DNA of 64,000 nt from Sphaerochaeta sp. UBA5849 (GCA_002432715.1 DJGJ01000035.1:45311-109310); one strand, 5' to 3'. Positions 14,417 to 22,899 are shown, counted from the stretch's first letter. Translations and numbers: made by a program. The notes: generated by a model not told the origin, from the sequence alone.

Positions 14417-17400
14417 TTATGCTTCCACGCACCCGAGCAGGTAGCTGTAGGAAGTATAGATTTCCTCGATCAAGGCGGCCACCTCATCGGTAATGCCTTC
14501 CTCATCGCCGGTCAGGATTCCCTCCCCATCCAAGGAACAGTCATACACCTTTCCGTCGAGACGGATGATGATGTCCTCTCCCTCTGCATAGAAGCCGTTG
14601 TTCGTGGAGTTGTCAAAATCTTCCTTCAAGCTGAAGAGGGTAAACTTCTTGCGGTACGGACCGCCGTCGTATGGGCAGAAAGTCTCACAGTTGCCGCACT
14701 CATTGCAGTAAGCGTCGAGGTGAAGAATCTGGAACGGGTCGGCAAACACACCGGTGTTGCGGACATCAATGGCGACATTGGCACGGTTCGGGCAGACATC
14801 AACGCACTTGTTGCACAGGTATGAGCATTCAAGGCACCGCTCAGCCTCGGTGGCGGCGAAGTCGGCATCAGAAAACTGTTTGGAAACAAGAATCTTGCTC
14901 TTCTTCTCGGCGACTTCGGCAAAGAACTTGTTTTCATCATTCTCGAGCTCCAAGCGCTCTTCGTCGGTCATATCGTCCTCGTCGTCACAGTCGCAATCGT
15001 CCTCGCAGATGCACTCATGGTCGTGGTCGTGATCATGACCGCAATCGCAGTCTTCCTCCTCATCCTCGGGACCCAGCACCTTGTCAATGGCTGCCTCGAC
15101 AGCACTTCGTGCACTGGCGATGCACCGCACCACGGTGGAAGGACCGCTTTGGACATCACCGATGACGTAGACGTTCTCGACCTCGGACTCCTTGGTCTCT
15201 TCATCTGCTTTCGGCCAACCCTTCTCATTCACCGGCACTCCGTACCAGGTGAGTCTTTCGGTATCCGCATGTTCACCGATGGCGGTGATCATGGTGTCGG
15301 CTTCGATGGTGAAGGTCTCTTGTGTTGCCACCGGTCTTCTTCTGCCGCTCGCATCCTTCTGTCCGAGTTCCATTTTTCTCACAGTAAGGATGTTGCCTTC
15401 AAACCTCTCAGGATTGGCGAGGAAGATGAATTGGATGTTCTCCTTCCTGGCTAGACCGTACTCCTCATGGTCGGCCGGCATCTCGGCCTCGGTACGGCGA
15501 TAGATGACGGAAACTTTCTCAACCCCGGGAATGCGAAGAGCAGCACGGGCGCTGTCCATGGCGGTGTTTCCGCCGCCGACAACCACGACGTTCCTGCCAA
15601 GACTGATTGTGGATGGGTCCTTACGGAAAGCGGAGAGGAACGAAAGGGACTGCCTTACCCGGCTTCGGTCACCGGTCAAGGGAATATCGTTGTCCACTTC
15701 ACTGCCGATGGCATAAAAGATGTATGAGAACCCCTGGTCCTTGAGAGCCTGAACAGTCATGACCTCGGTGTCGACACCAAAATGGAACTGCACCCCATGG
15801 GCCTTGATGAACTGGACATCGCTCTCAATGGCTTCAACGGGAAGCCTGAAGCCTGGAATGACATGCCTGACCACACCACCTGCACTCTCCTCCCTTTCAA
15901 AGACTGTAGTGTCGAAACCTGCACGAGCGAGGAAATATGCGGCAGAGAGGCCTGCTGGGCCGGCTCCTACCACAGCGGCCTTGATCAACGTCTTATCGGT
16001 CGGCCCTTCCCACAGCTGCTTGAAAGCCTCGAACCCATTCTCCACCGCAATGCGCTTCATATCGCGGATTTTCACCGCTCCTTCATAATCCATGCGGGTA
16101 CAGTGAAGCTGGCACTGGTGGTCGCAGATGTGACTGGTTATAGCGGGAAGGGCGTTCTTGTCATAAATGAGGGCAAGTGCTTCACCATAGCGGCCTTGGC
16201 CTACCAGCTGGACATACTCCGGTACATCCTGATGGATGGGGCATGCCACCTGGCAGGGAGCCACATAGCAGTCAAACAGAGGAAGCTTCTCACCGATCTT
16301 GATCGTATCGTCGCCTCTGAAATCCTTCTCGATTTCGTTGAAGGAACCCGAACGGGCATCCGTTGACAGCTTCTCAATCTTGGCCAAGTCGATGCCGACC
16401 ATGCCCCACGCCTTGCTCTTCTCAAGGATTTTTACCATCTGCGTAAGACGGGTGTACCCACCGGGCTTGAGCATATCGGTTGCCAGGGTGATCGGCCTGA
16501 TACCGCTTTCAAAGAGCTGCTTGACCGTGAAAGCGGTAGCACCTCCGCTGTAGGAGATGGGCAGTTTTCCGGCAAACTCTTTGCTCAAAAGCGTTGCCAC
16601 CGTAGTGGAGATTGGGAACAGTGAGCGGCCGGACATATACATCTCATTGCCGGGCAGGACGCCTTGGTCGTTTACCGAGCCCAGCGTATTGGTCAGCTTC
16701 ACTCCAAAGCCGCGCCCTTCCTTCTTGGCGAGATTGACAAGGCGTGCAAGCATGGCGATGGCATCGCCGTACTGCAGGTCATGCTCGAAGTTTTCCCTGG
16801 TAAGAGTGATGTAGGTATAGCCAAGGTCGTCAAGAATCTTGCGGACTTGGTCGTAGCCGAGCAGCGTCGGGTTGAGCTTGACGAAGGTATCCACCTTCTT
16901 CTCGGTGAGCATATAGGTGCAGATGGCTTCGATTTCCTTTGGGGGACAGCCGTGCATGGTGCTCAATGTCGTGGAGGGGCTGATGTTGGCACTGATTTTG
17001 GTGCTCAGGCCCTTCATCTTCTTTTCCAGGCCTTCCCAAGGCGTTCCATCGAACAAGCCTTCATCGAACAGTGCTTCCATCTCGGAGAGATACTGATTGA
17101 ACCGCTCATCCTTGCGGGCGTCGATCATACTGTCGATGTACTGCTGCATCTTCGCTGTCTTGATGCCTTCCAGGTTGTAACCGACCGACATATTGAAAAT
17201 AAACGAAGGCTTTTCGAACTTGCCCTTGTGCATGGCGGCTTCCAGCATGTGGAGGATGATCCATGCCTTGGCATATTCATCCCAAGCCTTGGGGAGGGTG
17301 AACTCGGTCGACCACTCAACATTGTAGGCTTCATCACGGGCGTCGATGCACGGCTTGTCGATCTCCAAGGTATCCATGACCTGTACAGTCTTGAGCTCCA

Positions 17401-17638
17401 TGAACCGACCACCAACCAAATAGCTGGCAATGATGTTCTGGGCAAGCTGGGTATGGGGACCGGCGGCGGGACCAAGGGCTGTACTGCAGCTTTGGCCGAA
17501 CACCTTGATGCTTTTTTTCCCTGAATCCTGATAGAATTGCTCTTCGGCAATGCCAAAAATGGAATGATGGTTTCGGTATTCACCGATAATACGACTGATT
17601 AGTTCCGAGAAGGGAACGGGGCGCATGATATCTCCCAT
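14417..17638 (-). CDS. ygfK: YgfK, putative selenate reductase subunit / Fe-S flavoprotein
   Basis: This 1073-residue multidomain protein starts with a region resembling a dihydroorotate-dehydrogenase-type barrel up to about residue 440. A glutamate-synthase small-subunit-like module follows: cysteines in CYVAPCQVACP and HICDHQCQLHC, an FAD site VVGAGPAGLSAA near 555, and an NAD site VVGGGNTAMDS near 683. The C-terminus has two ferredoxin-type clusters, CSYLCNKCVDVCP and CNECGNCETFCP. Between them, residues about 856-893 form an extremely acidic Cys/His/Asp-rich insert. It probably shuttles electrons for the purine pathway. The start has AAGGAG 5 nt upstream, and it is first in its operon. 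Confidence 0.9.
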   Translation of the reverse strand: MGDIMRPVPFSELISRIIGEYRNHHSIFGIAEEQFYQDSGKKSIKVFGQSCSTALGPAAGPHTQLAQNIIASYLVGGRFMELKTVQVMDTLEIDKPCIDARDEAYNVEWSTEFTLPKAWDEYAKAWIILHMLEAAMHKGKFEKPSFIFNMSVGYNLEGIKTAKMQQYIDSMIDARKDERFNQYLSEMEALFDEGLFDGTPWEGLEKKMKGLSTKISANISPSTTLSTMHGCPPKEIEAICTYMLTEKKVDTFVKLNPTLLGYDQVRKILDDLGYTYITLTRENFEHDLQYGDAIAMLARLVNLAKKEGRGFGVKLTNTLGSVNDQGVLPGNEMYMSGRSLFPISTTVATLLSKEFAGKLPISYSGGATAFTVKQLFESGIRPITLATDMLKPGGYTRLTQMVKILEKSKAWGMVGIDLAKIEKLSTDARSGSFNEIEKDFRGDDTIKIGEKLPLFDCYVAPCQVACPIHQDVPEYVQLVGQGRYGEALALIYDKNALPAITSHICDHQCQLHCTRMDYEGAVKIRDMKRIAVENGFEAFKQLWEGPTDKTLIKAAVVGAGPAGLSAAYFLARAGFDTTVFEREESAGGVVRHVIPGFRLPVEAIESDVQFIKAHGVQFHFGVDTEVMTVQALKDQGFSYIFYAIGSEVDNDIPLTGDRSRVRQSLSFLSAFRKDPSTISLGRNVVVVGGGNTAMDSARAALRIPGVEKVSVIYRRTEAEMPADHEEYGLARKENIQFIFLANPERFEGNILTVRKMELGQKDASGRRRPVATQETFTIEADTMITAIGEHADTERLTWYGVPVNEKGWPKADEETKESEVENVYVIGDVQSGPSTVVRCIASARSAVEAAIDKVLGPEDEEEDCDCGHDHDHDHECICEDDCDCDDEDDMTDEERLELENDENKFFAEVAEKKSKILVSKQFSDADFAATEAERCLECSYLCNKCVDVCPNRANVAIDVRNTGVFADPFQILHLDAYCNECGNCETFCPYDGGPYRKKFTLFSLKEDFDNSTNNGFYAEGEDIIIRLDGKVYDCSLDGEGILTGDEEGITDEVAALIEEIYTSYSYLLGCVEA

Positions 17639-17688
17639 ACTTACTCCTTCCTATAGGGTTGGTCGGGCATGCGGCCCGACCCTTATTC

Positions 17689-17716
17689 ATTCTAATCCAG
17701 ATTGGAGAGAAGTCAA
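17689..17716 (-). promoter_or_regulatory. ygfK operon promoter
   Basis: On the minus strand TTGACT (17716-17711), a 16-bp spacer and TAGAAT (17694-17689) give a start near 17682. The leader of about 44 nt carries AAGGAG. Confidence 0.7.
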
Positions 17717-17724
17717 TAAAATTT

Positions 17725-17739
17725 GCAACATTTCGCAAC
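17725..17739. promoter_or_regulatory. GTTGC-N5-GTTGC direct repeat upstream of the ygfK promoter
   Basis: The plus strand reads GCAACATTTCGCAAC. It lies 8 bp upstream of the -35 box, as at ygeW, but in the opposite orientation relative to transcription. The shared consensus, read as TGTTGC-N5-GTTGCAA, suggests one regulator for both operons. Confidence 0.6.
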
Positions 17740-17772
17740 AAATAGTGTGTCATTGGATTGGAATTCCTGATA

Positions 17773-17787
17773 CGGCAACGATTGCCG
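17773..17787. repeat. Inverted repeat CGGCAA-N3-TTGCCG
   Basis: This is a perfect 6-bp inverted repeat with a 3-bp centre. It sits between the divergent ygfK and PLP-enzyme promoters and may be an operator or a chance hairpin. The rest of 17745-17940 is AT-rich and holds no gene that I can see. Confidence 0.35.
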
Positions 17788-17849
17788 ATTCCCCACCCTT
17801 CGGTATCCATATTGGATGCCCGACTAAGGGGAAAAGTTAAAAACAGTCT

Positions 17850-17871
17850 TTCGAAAATCGTACTTTTCGAA
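17850..17871. repeat. Inverted repeat TTCGAAAA-N6-TTTTCGAA
   Basis: This is a perfect 8-bp inverted repeat around TCGTAC. It lies about 70 bp upstream of the -35 box of the next gene. It has the size of a transcription-factor site, but no regulator is identified. Confidence 0.4.
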
Positions 17872-17941
17872 AAATTTATAAGTACATACTACTACTTAAC
17901 GCAAATTATATTCCAAAAATTCAACTTTCACGAATTATCGC

Positions 17942-17969
17942 TTTACATTTTACTTCTTTACGGTATACT
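17942..17969 (+). promoter_or_regulatory. Promoter of the PLP-enzyme gene
   Basis: TTTACA (17942-17947), a 16-bp spacer and TATACT (17964-17969) precede a leader of about 40 nt with GGAGGA 8 nt before the ATG. The upstream sequence is A/T-rich. Confidence 0.7.
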
Positions 17970-18015
17970 TGATTAATCTGAAAAAGCAACAAAGTGTCAC
18001 CACGGAGGATAAGAC

Positions 18016-19485
18016 ATGCTGATCAATTTGAATGTCAATGAAGAAGTACGGGCAAGGAATATCAAACGCTGCAAGGAAAAGGGAATCCTGCTCCCCACGT
18101 TCAAACAGATGGTGGATCCCTCTACCGTACCTGAGGATATCAAGGCAAAACTCTCCCATGTAGGTCTTTGGGATGTTGACAACTCCAACCTCTTCAGGAT
18201 TACCTGGAAGAACGAACCCACCAAGACCGGCGGTACCTTCGGCGGTGTAAACTATATTGAGGTTCCCCATGAACTTACCGGCGTCAAAGCCCGTATTCTC
18301 GCCCTCGTCGGCAAGTGGTTCCCCACCGGAGCACACAAAGTCGGTGCAACCTATGGTTGTCTAGCCCCTGCTTTGGTCAGCGGCAACTTCGACTCGGTGA
18401 ATCAGCAGGCTGTATGGCCGTCCACCGGCAACTACTGCCGCGGTGGTGCCTACAACAGCGCCCTTTTGGGCTGCCAGTCCATCGCCATTCTTCCCGAGGA
18501 AATGAGCCAGGAACGCTTCAACTGGCTGAAGACCGTCGCCGGTGAAATCATCGCAACCCCCGGCTGTGAATCAAACGTCAAGGAAATCTTCGACAAGTGC
18601 CATGAGCTGGATGCAGAGCGTGGTGCACATATCGTAATCTTCAATCAGTTCGAAGAGTTTGGAAACTATCTGTGGCACTATACCGTAACCGGTGGCTCCA
18701 TCCTCGAAGTGCTTCAGAAAGATGAGAAAGTTGCAGATGAGAATGTACGGGGCTTTGTTTCCGCAACAGGTTCGGGCGGAACGCTTGCAGCCGGAGATGC
18801 ACTGAAAGATAAGTATCCCCACCTCAAGATCGCCGCCAGTGAAGCGCTGCAATGCCCCACCCTGCTGCGCAACGGTTTCGGCGGTCATAGAATCGAAGGC
18901 ATCGGGGACAAGCATGTACCTTGGGTCCACAACGTGAAGAACACCGACATGGTCATCGCCGTCGACGATCAGGACTGTATGGATGTCTACCGTCTCTTCA
19001 ATGAGCCGGCGGGTATTGAGTACCTGAAGAAGATGGGTGTAAGCGAAGAAGATATTGCGAACCTTCCCCTGTACGGCATCAGCGGAATCGCCAATGTATT
19101 GGCTTCCATCAAAATGGCCAAATATTATGAACTCGAAGCCGACGACGTCATTTTCACAGTGCTGACGGACAGTTCGGAGATGTACACCTCCCGCTTGGCT
19201 GAACAGACCGAAATCCAGGGTGCCTTTGATGAGTACGCTGCAGTGCGTGCACTGGCCGGCTGCCTGCACCACCAGTCGATCGACGGAGCTCTTGAGCTTA
19301 CCTACTATGAAAGACTGCGCATCCACAACCTCAAGTACTATACCTGGGTCGAGCAGCAGGGCAAGACGTATGAAGAAATCAACGCACAGTGGTACGACAA
19401 GAACTATTGGAAGCAGATTCCTGCCTACGCCGAGCAGATTGATGCTATGATTGAGGCATTCAACAAGGAAGTGCTGGCCAAATAA
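18016..19485 (+). CDS. PLP-dependent fold-type II lyase, cysteine-synthase-like
   Basis: This 489-residue enzyme has the internal aldimine Lys in GAHKVGATYGC near residue 111, a substrate/phosphate loop STGNYCRGGAYN and a PLP-phosphate loop SATGSGGTLAAG. These are fold-type II features (cysteine synthase, threonine dehydratase, diaminopropionate ammonia-lyase). At 489 residues it is longer than E. coli YgeX (about 400) and does not share its motifs. Similar long proteins are usually annotated only as a PLP-dependent beta subunit. Its place next to the purine cluster suggests it takes over the YgeX step, which is an inference. A terminator follows. Confidence 0.78.
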   Translation: MLINLNVNEEVRARNIKRCKEKGILLPTFKQMVDPSTVPEDIKAKLSHVGLWDVDNSNLFRITWKNEPTKTGGTFGGVNYIEVPHELTGVKARILALVGKWFPTGAHKVGATYGCLAPALVSGNFDSVNQQAVWPSTGNYCRGGAYNSALLGCQSIAILPEEMSQERFNWLKTVAGEIIATPGCESNVKEIFDKCHELDAERGAHIVIFNQFEEFGNYLWHYTVTGGSILEVLQKDEKVADENVRGFVSATGSGGTLAAGDALKDKYPHLKIAASEALQCPTLLRNGFGGHRIEGIGDKHVPWVHNVKNTDMVIAVDDQDCMDVYRLFNEPAGIEYLKKMGVSEEDIANLPLYGISGIANVLASIKMAKYYELEADDVIFTVLTDSSEMYTSRLAEQTEIQGAFDEYAAVRALAGCLHHQSIDGALELTYYERLRIHNLKYYTWVEQQGKTYEEINAQWYDKNYWKQIPAYAEQIDAMIEAFNKEVLAK

Positions 19486-19502
19486 ACCAGTCTAGACAAT
19501 CC

Positions 19503-19532
19503 ATGCCGGGCCTTGCGTCCGGCATTTTTTCT
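19503..19532 (+). terminator. Rho-independent terminator
   Basis: ATGCCGG and CCGGCAT form a 7-bp stem around a 9-nt loop and are followed by TTTTTTCTT. It separates the two PLP-enzyme genes, though read-through is possible. Confidence 0.8.
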
Positions 19533-19545
19533 TAACGGAGGATGT

Positions 19546-20769
19546 ATGCGTTTTACCTACGAGTGCTGTGACTGCCACAGCGTGTATGAAACGAATGAAG
19601 TGTTTTATCAGTGCCCGAAGTGTGCCAAGGACAATGACGGCAAATCATTTCCGAAGGGAAATGTCATCGTCAAGCTCAATAGTGAGGACCTGAAGGCCCT
19701 TGGAAGCAAAGAGCATGTAAGCATGTTTGATTTCTTTCCCTATCCCGTACCCACGAGCGAAGTATATCCGGTAGGCGGCACCCCGCTTGCAAAGCCGCTT
19801 CGTCTTGGCAAAAAGTACGGTCTTGCAAACCTGAGCTGCAAGCTGGACAGCGCCTTGCCTTCCGGTTCCTTCAAGGACAGGGCAAGCCAACTGATCGCCG
19901 CCCAAGCCATCGCGCACAAGCAGAACAAGATCGCCTTGGCTTCAACGGGCAATGCAGGAGCGGCCATGAGCTGTGCCGGAGCTGCATATGGACTGGAAAT
20001 AATCCTGTTCGTTCCCGCCACGGCTCCGGTCAACAAGCTGATGCAGAGCGTGCTCTACGGAGCCACGGTGGTCCCTGTGAAAGGTTCGTATGATGATGCA
20101 TTCGCACTCTCGATCGCCTACACCAAAAAGTTTGGAGGGATCAACCGCAATACAGCCTACAACCCGATGACCATCGAGGGCAAGAAGAGCATCTCCATTG
20201 AGCTGTTTGAGCAACTGGGACGCAGTGTGCCCGATGTCGTCTATGTCCCCGTCGGCGACGGCTGCATCTACGCCGGCGTATACAAGGGATTCTACGACTT
20301 GAAGCAGGCCGGGCTCATCGAGAAAATCCCCCATATTGTTTGTGCACAGAGCAAGCAGAGCAATGCCATCAGCAGGGCATGGAAAACCGGTGATTTCTCC
20401 AACCTTGCAAAAGCCACCACCCGTGCCGACTCCATCAGTGTGGAAAGCCCGGCAAACGGCCGCATGGCGGTCCGGTACATCAAGGAAAGCGAAGGCTGGG
20501 CCACCGAGGTGGACGACAAGCAGATACTTGCCGCTCAGCTTGAGCTGGCCAAGGAGGCAGGCATTTTCGTCGAGCCGGCGGCAGCATGTGCCTGGGCTGC
20601 CCTTACGGTGGACAGTGAAATGCTCATCAAACGCTTTGGAGCCAATGTGAATGTGTGCACCTTGCTCACCGGCAGCGGCTTCAAGGACATGGCGGTGTTC
20701 CAAGGAACGGTTTCCATTCCCGAAGCAATCGAGAACAGCGTAGAAGCTGTAGAGAATCGCTTCAAGTAG
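19546..20769 (+). CDS. Threonine synthase-like PLP enzyme
   Basis: This 407-residue fold-type II enzyme has an N-terminal zinc-ribbon-like CxxC pair (CCDCHS and CPKCAK). The PLP Lys lies in PSGSFKDRAS near residue 109, the STGNAGAAMS loop follows, and the C-terminal GSGFKDM is typical of threonine synthases. It would convert O-phosphohomoserine to threonine, or act as a ThrC paralog in degradation given its neighbours. I chose the ATG at 19546 because GGAGG lies just upstream; an in-frame TTG at 19513 lies inside the terminator stem. Confidence 0.82.
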   Translation: MRFTYECCDCHSVYETNEVFYQCPKCAKDNDGKSFPKGNVIVKLNSEDLKALGSKEHVSMFDFFPYPVPTSEVYPVGGTPLAKPLRLGKKYGLANLSCKLDSALPSGSFKDRASQLIAAQAIAHKQNKIALASTGNAGAAMSCAGAAYGLEIILFVPATAPVNKLMQSVLYGATVVPVKGSYDDAFALSIAYTKKFGGINRNTAYNPMTIEGKKSISIELFEQLGRSVPDVVYVPVGDGCIYAGVYKGFYDLKQAGLIEKIPHIVCAQSKQSNAISRAWKTGDFSNLAKATTRADSISVESPANGRMAVRYIKESEGWATEVDDKQILAAQLELAKEAGIFVEPAAACAWAALTVDSEMLIKRFGANVNVCTLLTGSGFKDMAVFQGTVSIPEAIENSVEAVENRFK

Positions 20770-20777
20770 AACAAGGG

Positions 20778-20805
20778 ATGGAGCAATTCATGCTGCTTGC
20801 TCCAT
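20778..20805 (+). terminator. Hairpin after the threonine synthase-like gene
   Basis: ATGGAGCAA and TTGCTCCAT form a perfect 9-bp stem with a 10-nt loop, 9 nt after the stop. There is no proper T-tract, so termination would be weak or Rho-assisted. Confidence 0.45.
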
Positions 20806-20811
20806 TCACCT

Positions 20812-20840
20812 TTGACAAAAGGCCCCGCTTGCAGTACCTT
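20812..20840 (+). promoter_or_regulatory. Possible promoter of the coiled-coil gene
   Basis: A consensus TTGACA (20812-20817) is followed after 17 bp by a weak -10, TACCTT. The next gene begins 25 nt later with a GAGGAG ribosome-binding site. Confidence 0.45.
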
Positions 20841-20864
20841 TTATGCTGTGATGAGGAGATTCGC

Positions 20865-21335
20865 ATGCAGAACTTTCTAATCGGTCTTGGAATTGGAGTA
20901 GTACTGGCCATCGTCCTCGTGGTGATCATGTCCACCAAACGGCATCGGGAGATCCTTGCCACCAACAAGGAAACCGAGCGGCTGAAGCGGATGCTGACCG
21001 ACCGCATGGATTTGGAGAGTGAAGGACTTGCCAAGTTGAAAGAGCAGAACGAAGAGCTGAAAAAGCAAAATGAGAATCTACGCATCAGTTTGAGCACGTA
21101 CTCGCAGAAGCCCGGTCGCAAGGAAGTTGCACGGCTTCAGATTTACCAACTTGCAGTAGACCGTCTCACCATCAACAGTCCCGGCTTCGGGGCAGCCTGG
21201 CAGGCAGCGTTGAAGGAGAGCGAGAACGAGTTCCAGAAAACGTATGTCGGGGTGCAGCCGTTCATCAAGCGTTTGATTCCGATCAAGACCGATGCAACAG
21301 TACTTCCTCAGACGGTGGAGACACAAGAGCAATAA
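20865..21335 (+). CDS. Small membrane-anchored coiled-coil protein, unknown function
   Basis: The 156-residue protein starts with a hydrophobic anchor (residues 3-22, FLIGLGIGVVLAIVLVVIM). A charged heptad-like region rich in K/E/L follows at about 30-80 and is likely coiled coil. The remainder is a compact polar domain with no motif I recognise. The topology suggests a single-span inner-membrane protein with a cytoplasmic coiled coil, of the general RmuC/YhcB-like shape, but sequence support for either is weak. The start is set by GAGGAG 7 nt upstream. tRNA-Leu follows immediately. Confidence 0.7.
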   Translation: MQNFLIGLGIGVVLAIVLVVIMSTKRHREILATNKETERLKRMLTDRMDLESEGLAKLKEQNEELKKQNENLRISLSTYSQKPGRKEVARLQIYQLAVDRLTINSPGFGAAWQAALKESENEFQKTYVGVQPFIKRLIPIKTDATVLPQTVETQEQ

Positions 21336-21341
21336 GTATCG

Positions 21342-21425
21342 GCCGAAATGGTGGAACAGGTAGACACAAGGGACTTAAAATCCCTTGCTCGCAAGGGCGT
21401 ACGGGTTCAAGTCCCGTTTTCGGCA
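21342..21425 (+). tRNA. tRNA-Leu (anticodon UAA)
   Basis: GCCGAAA at 21342 pairs with TTTCGGC at 21418-21424. The anticodon stem AGGGA/TCCCT encloses the loop CTTAAAA, giving anticodon TAA. A long variable arm (GCTCGCAAGGGC) and the T-loop GTTCAAGTC mark a class II leucine tRNA. The 3' CCA is not encoded. Confidence 0.96.
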
Positions 21426-21461
21426 AAACTTTTATTACATAATTATATATTATAATGATTT

Positions 21462-21506
21462 AAAAATGTACATACAAGTATAAGTGTACTTTTATGTACA
21501 TTTTTT
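21462..21506. terminator. Bidirectional terminator between tRNA-Leu and the SDR gene
   Basis: AAAAATGTACAT and ATGTACATTTTTT form a 12-bp AT-rich stem with an internal AAGTA/TACTT extension. A-runs and T-runs on both flanks would serve transcripts from either side. Confidence 0.75.
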
Positions 21507-21508
21507 CA

Positions 21509-22450
21509 TTATGAGAGGTGCCCCATTTCCAAGCTTTTTTGCCACAGCTTCTCTGCTACTGATTGGTCAAGCGCATGCGGTGCAGGAATCTCAAGCGTGG
21601 TGAAATTAAAAAACTTTCCTGTTGTTTCTTTTACCTCATCCGACACTCCCAGATAGTAGAGCGCCTCTGCCGACAAGCGGGGAGAGCGGGTTGACGGGTT
21701 AATCATGTGATGCTTGAAGAATCTGTACAGCCGTCCATTGTTCTCCCCCATGTTGGTAAGGACATCACCGGGGTGCATTGCATTGACCGTAACGGTGCTG
21801 CCTGCAAAAACCCGGCTGAAGGGGAACAAGGAGAGCAGTTGGGCGGTCTTGGCCGAACCATAGCTTTTGAGTCCTGTATAGTGCTGTTTCTTCCAAGCCA
21901 GGTCGTCAAGCCTTAATCCAGATAAGGCAAACCGGTGCCCCTCCGAGTTCACATAGAGCACCCTGGTCTCACCCTGCGCCATCAGCTTGTCCTGCAGCTT
22001 GTAGGTGATGATGAACGGGGCTAGGTAGTTCACTTGAAACACTTCTTCAATACCGTCGCCGGTGAAGCGCTTGTGCGTGTTGTACACCCCGGCGTTGTGA
22101 ATGAGGACACTGATCTTTTGGTCGAGCGAAGCTAAATAATCAGAAGCAGCATGAATATCTTTCAGATTAGAAAAATCAGCGATGAAATACGTGTAATCAC
22201 CCTTGAAATCCCGCTCAAGCTCTGCTTTCAGCTTCTCTGATTTCTCTTTGTCTCGATTGATCAACAACAGGTCGGCACCGTGGCTTGCATAGAGTTTTGC
22301 CGTCTCGTATCCGATACCCGAGGTGGCACCGGTAATGACGACCAACCGACCAGAAAATTCCTTGGATTCCTGCTTGGGCACTGCCTTGTTGTTTTTCAGC
22401 ATCGCACTGATATTCGACCACTGGTACTGTTTCCAATAGGGATTCTTCAT
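21509..22450 (-). CDS. Short-chain dehydrogenase/reductase (retinol-dehydrogenase-like)
   Basis: This 313-residue classical SDR has the cofactor motif TGATSGIGYETAKLYA near residue 40, the structural HNAGVY motif, and a catalytic Tyr/Lys arrangement in GLKSYGSAKTAQ. Substitutions around the usual YxxxK (here YGSAK) still keep Tyr and Lys four residues apart. The substrate is unknown. I chose the ATG at 22450 because it lies 8 nt after the upstream gene's stop; longer in-frame starts overlap that gene. It forms a two-gene unit with the NTF2-like protein. Confidence 0.83.
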   Translation of the reverse strand: MKNPYWKQYQWSNISAMLKNNKAVPKQESKEFSGRLVVITGATSGIGYETAKLYASHGADLLLINRDKEKSEKLKAELERDFKGDYTYFIADFSNLKDIHAASDYLASLDQKISVLIHNAGVYNTHKRFTGDGIEEVFQVNYLAPFIITYKLQDKLMAQGETRVLYVNSEGHRFALSGLRLDDLAWKKQHYTGLKSYGSAKTAQLLSLFPFSRVFAGSTVTVNAMHPGDVLTNMGENNGRLYRFFKHHMINPSTRSPRLSAEALYYLGVSDEVKETTGKFFNFTTLEIPAPHALDQSVAEKLWQKSLEMGHLS

Positions 22451-22458
22451 AGACAGCC

Positions 22459-22899
22459 TCAACCAAACTTCTTGTGCATGAACTTGCGATACATCCTGTT
22501 GAACCTGGGGATATTGTCGAAAATATCCCCCCAAAGGTCGTAGTAATCGCGTTGCTCGATGATCTTGCCTTTCTCATCGATGGTTACCCTGCTGCATCCA
22601 TAAATGGACGAGTTCGGATACTTCTTGAAGCTCAGGCTCATCTCCCACTCCATGAAAATGATGTTGCCGTTTGAGGCAGTGTTCTTCACATCCATCTTCA
22701 GGTTGTTCGAACGGGCGATCAGGCGCTCGGTCATTGCTTTGAACTCTTCTATGCCGTGAATCGTTTGCACAGTGTCACAGAAATAGATATCCTTGGAATA
22801 ATAGGGAAGGATATGTGACCAGTCAGGTTTACCTTCCGTATTATAGATATTGGTCCACAGGTTCTTCAGATGCTCTTTGCTCTGGATTGCATAGTCCAT
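22459..22899 (-). CDS. NTF2/SnoaL-like fold protein
   Basis: The 146-residue protein has the length and pattern of the nuclear-transport-factor-2-like fold: an N-terminal helix with LWTNIYNTEGKPDW, a DVQ/THG-type loop, and C-terminal strands ending in a DYYDLWG segment. Such proteins act as small hydrolases, isomerases or ligand binders. The ATG at 22899 is preferred because AGAGGA lies about 9 nt upstream; an alternative at 22926 lacks a site. Cotranscription with the SDR suggests a shared small-molecule substrate, which is an inference. Confidence 0.72.
   Translation of the reverse strand: MDYAIQSKEHLKNLWTNIYNTEGKPDWSHILPYYSKDIYFCDTVQTIHGIEEFKAMTERLIARSNNLKMDVKNTASNGNIIFMEWEMSLSFKKYPNSSIYGCSRVTIDEKGKIIEQRDYYDLWGDIFDNIPRFNRMYRKFMHKKFG

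Noticed and set aside
14406..14432. ATG start for ssnA at 14432
   Set aside because: It lies inside ygfK and lacks a ribosome-binding site, whereas GTG at 14405 has AAAGGAGA at the right distance.
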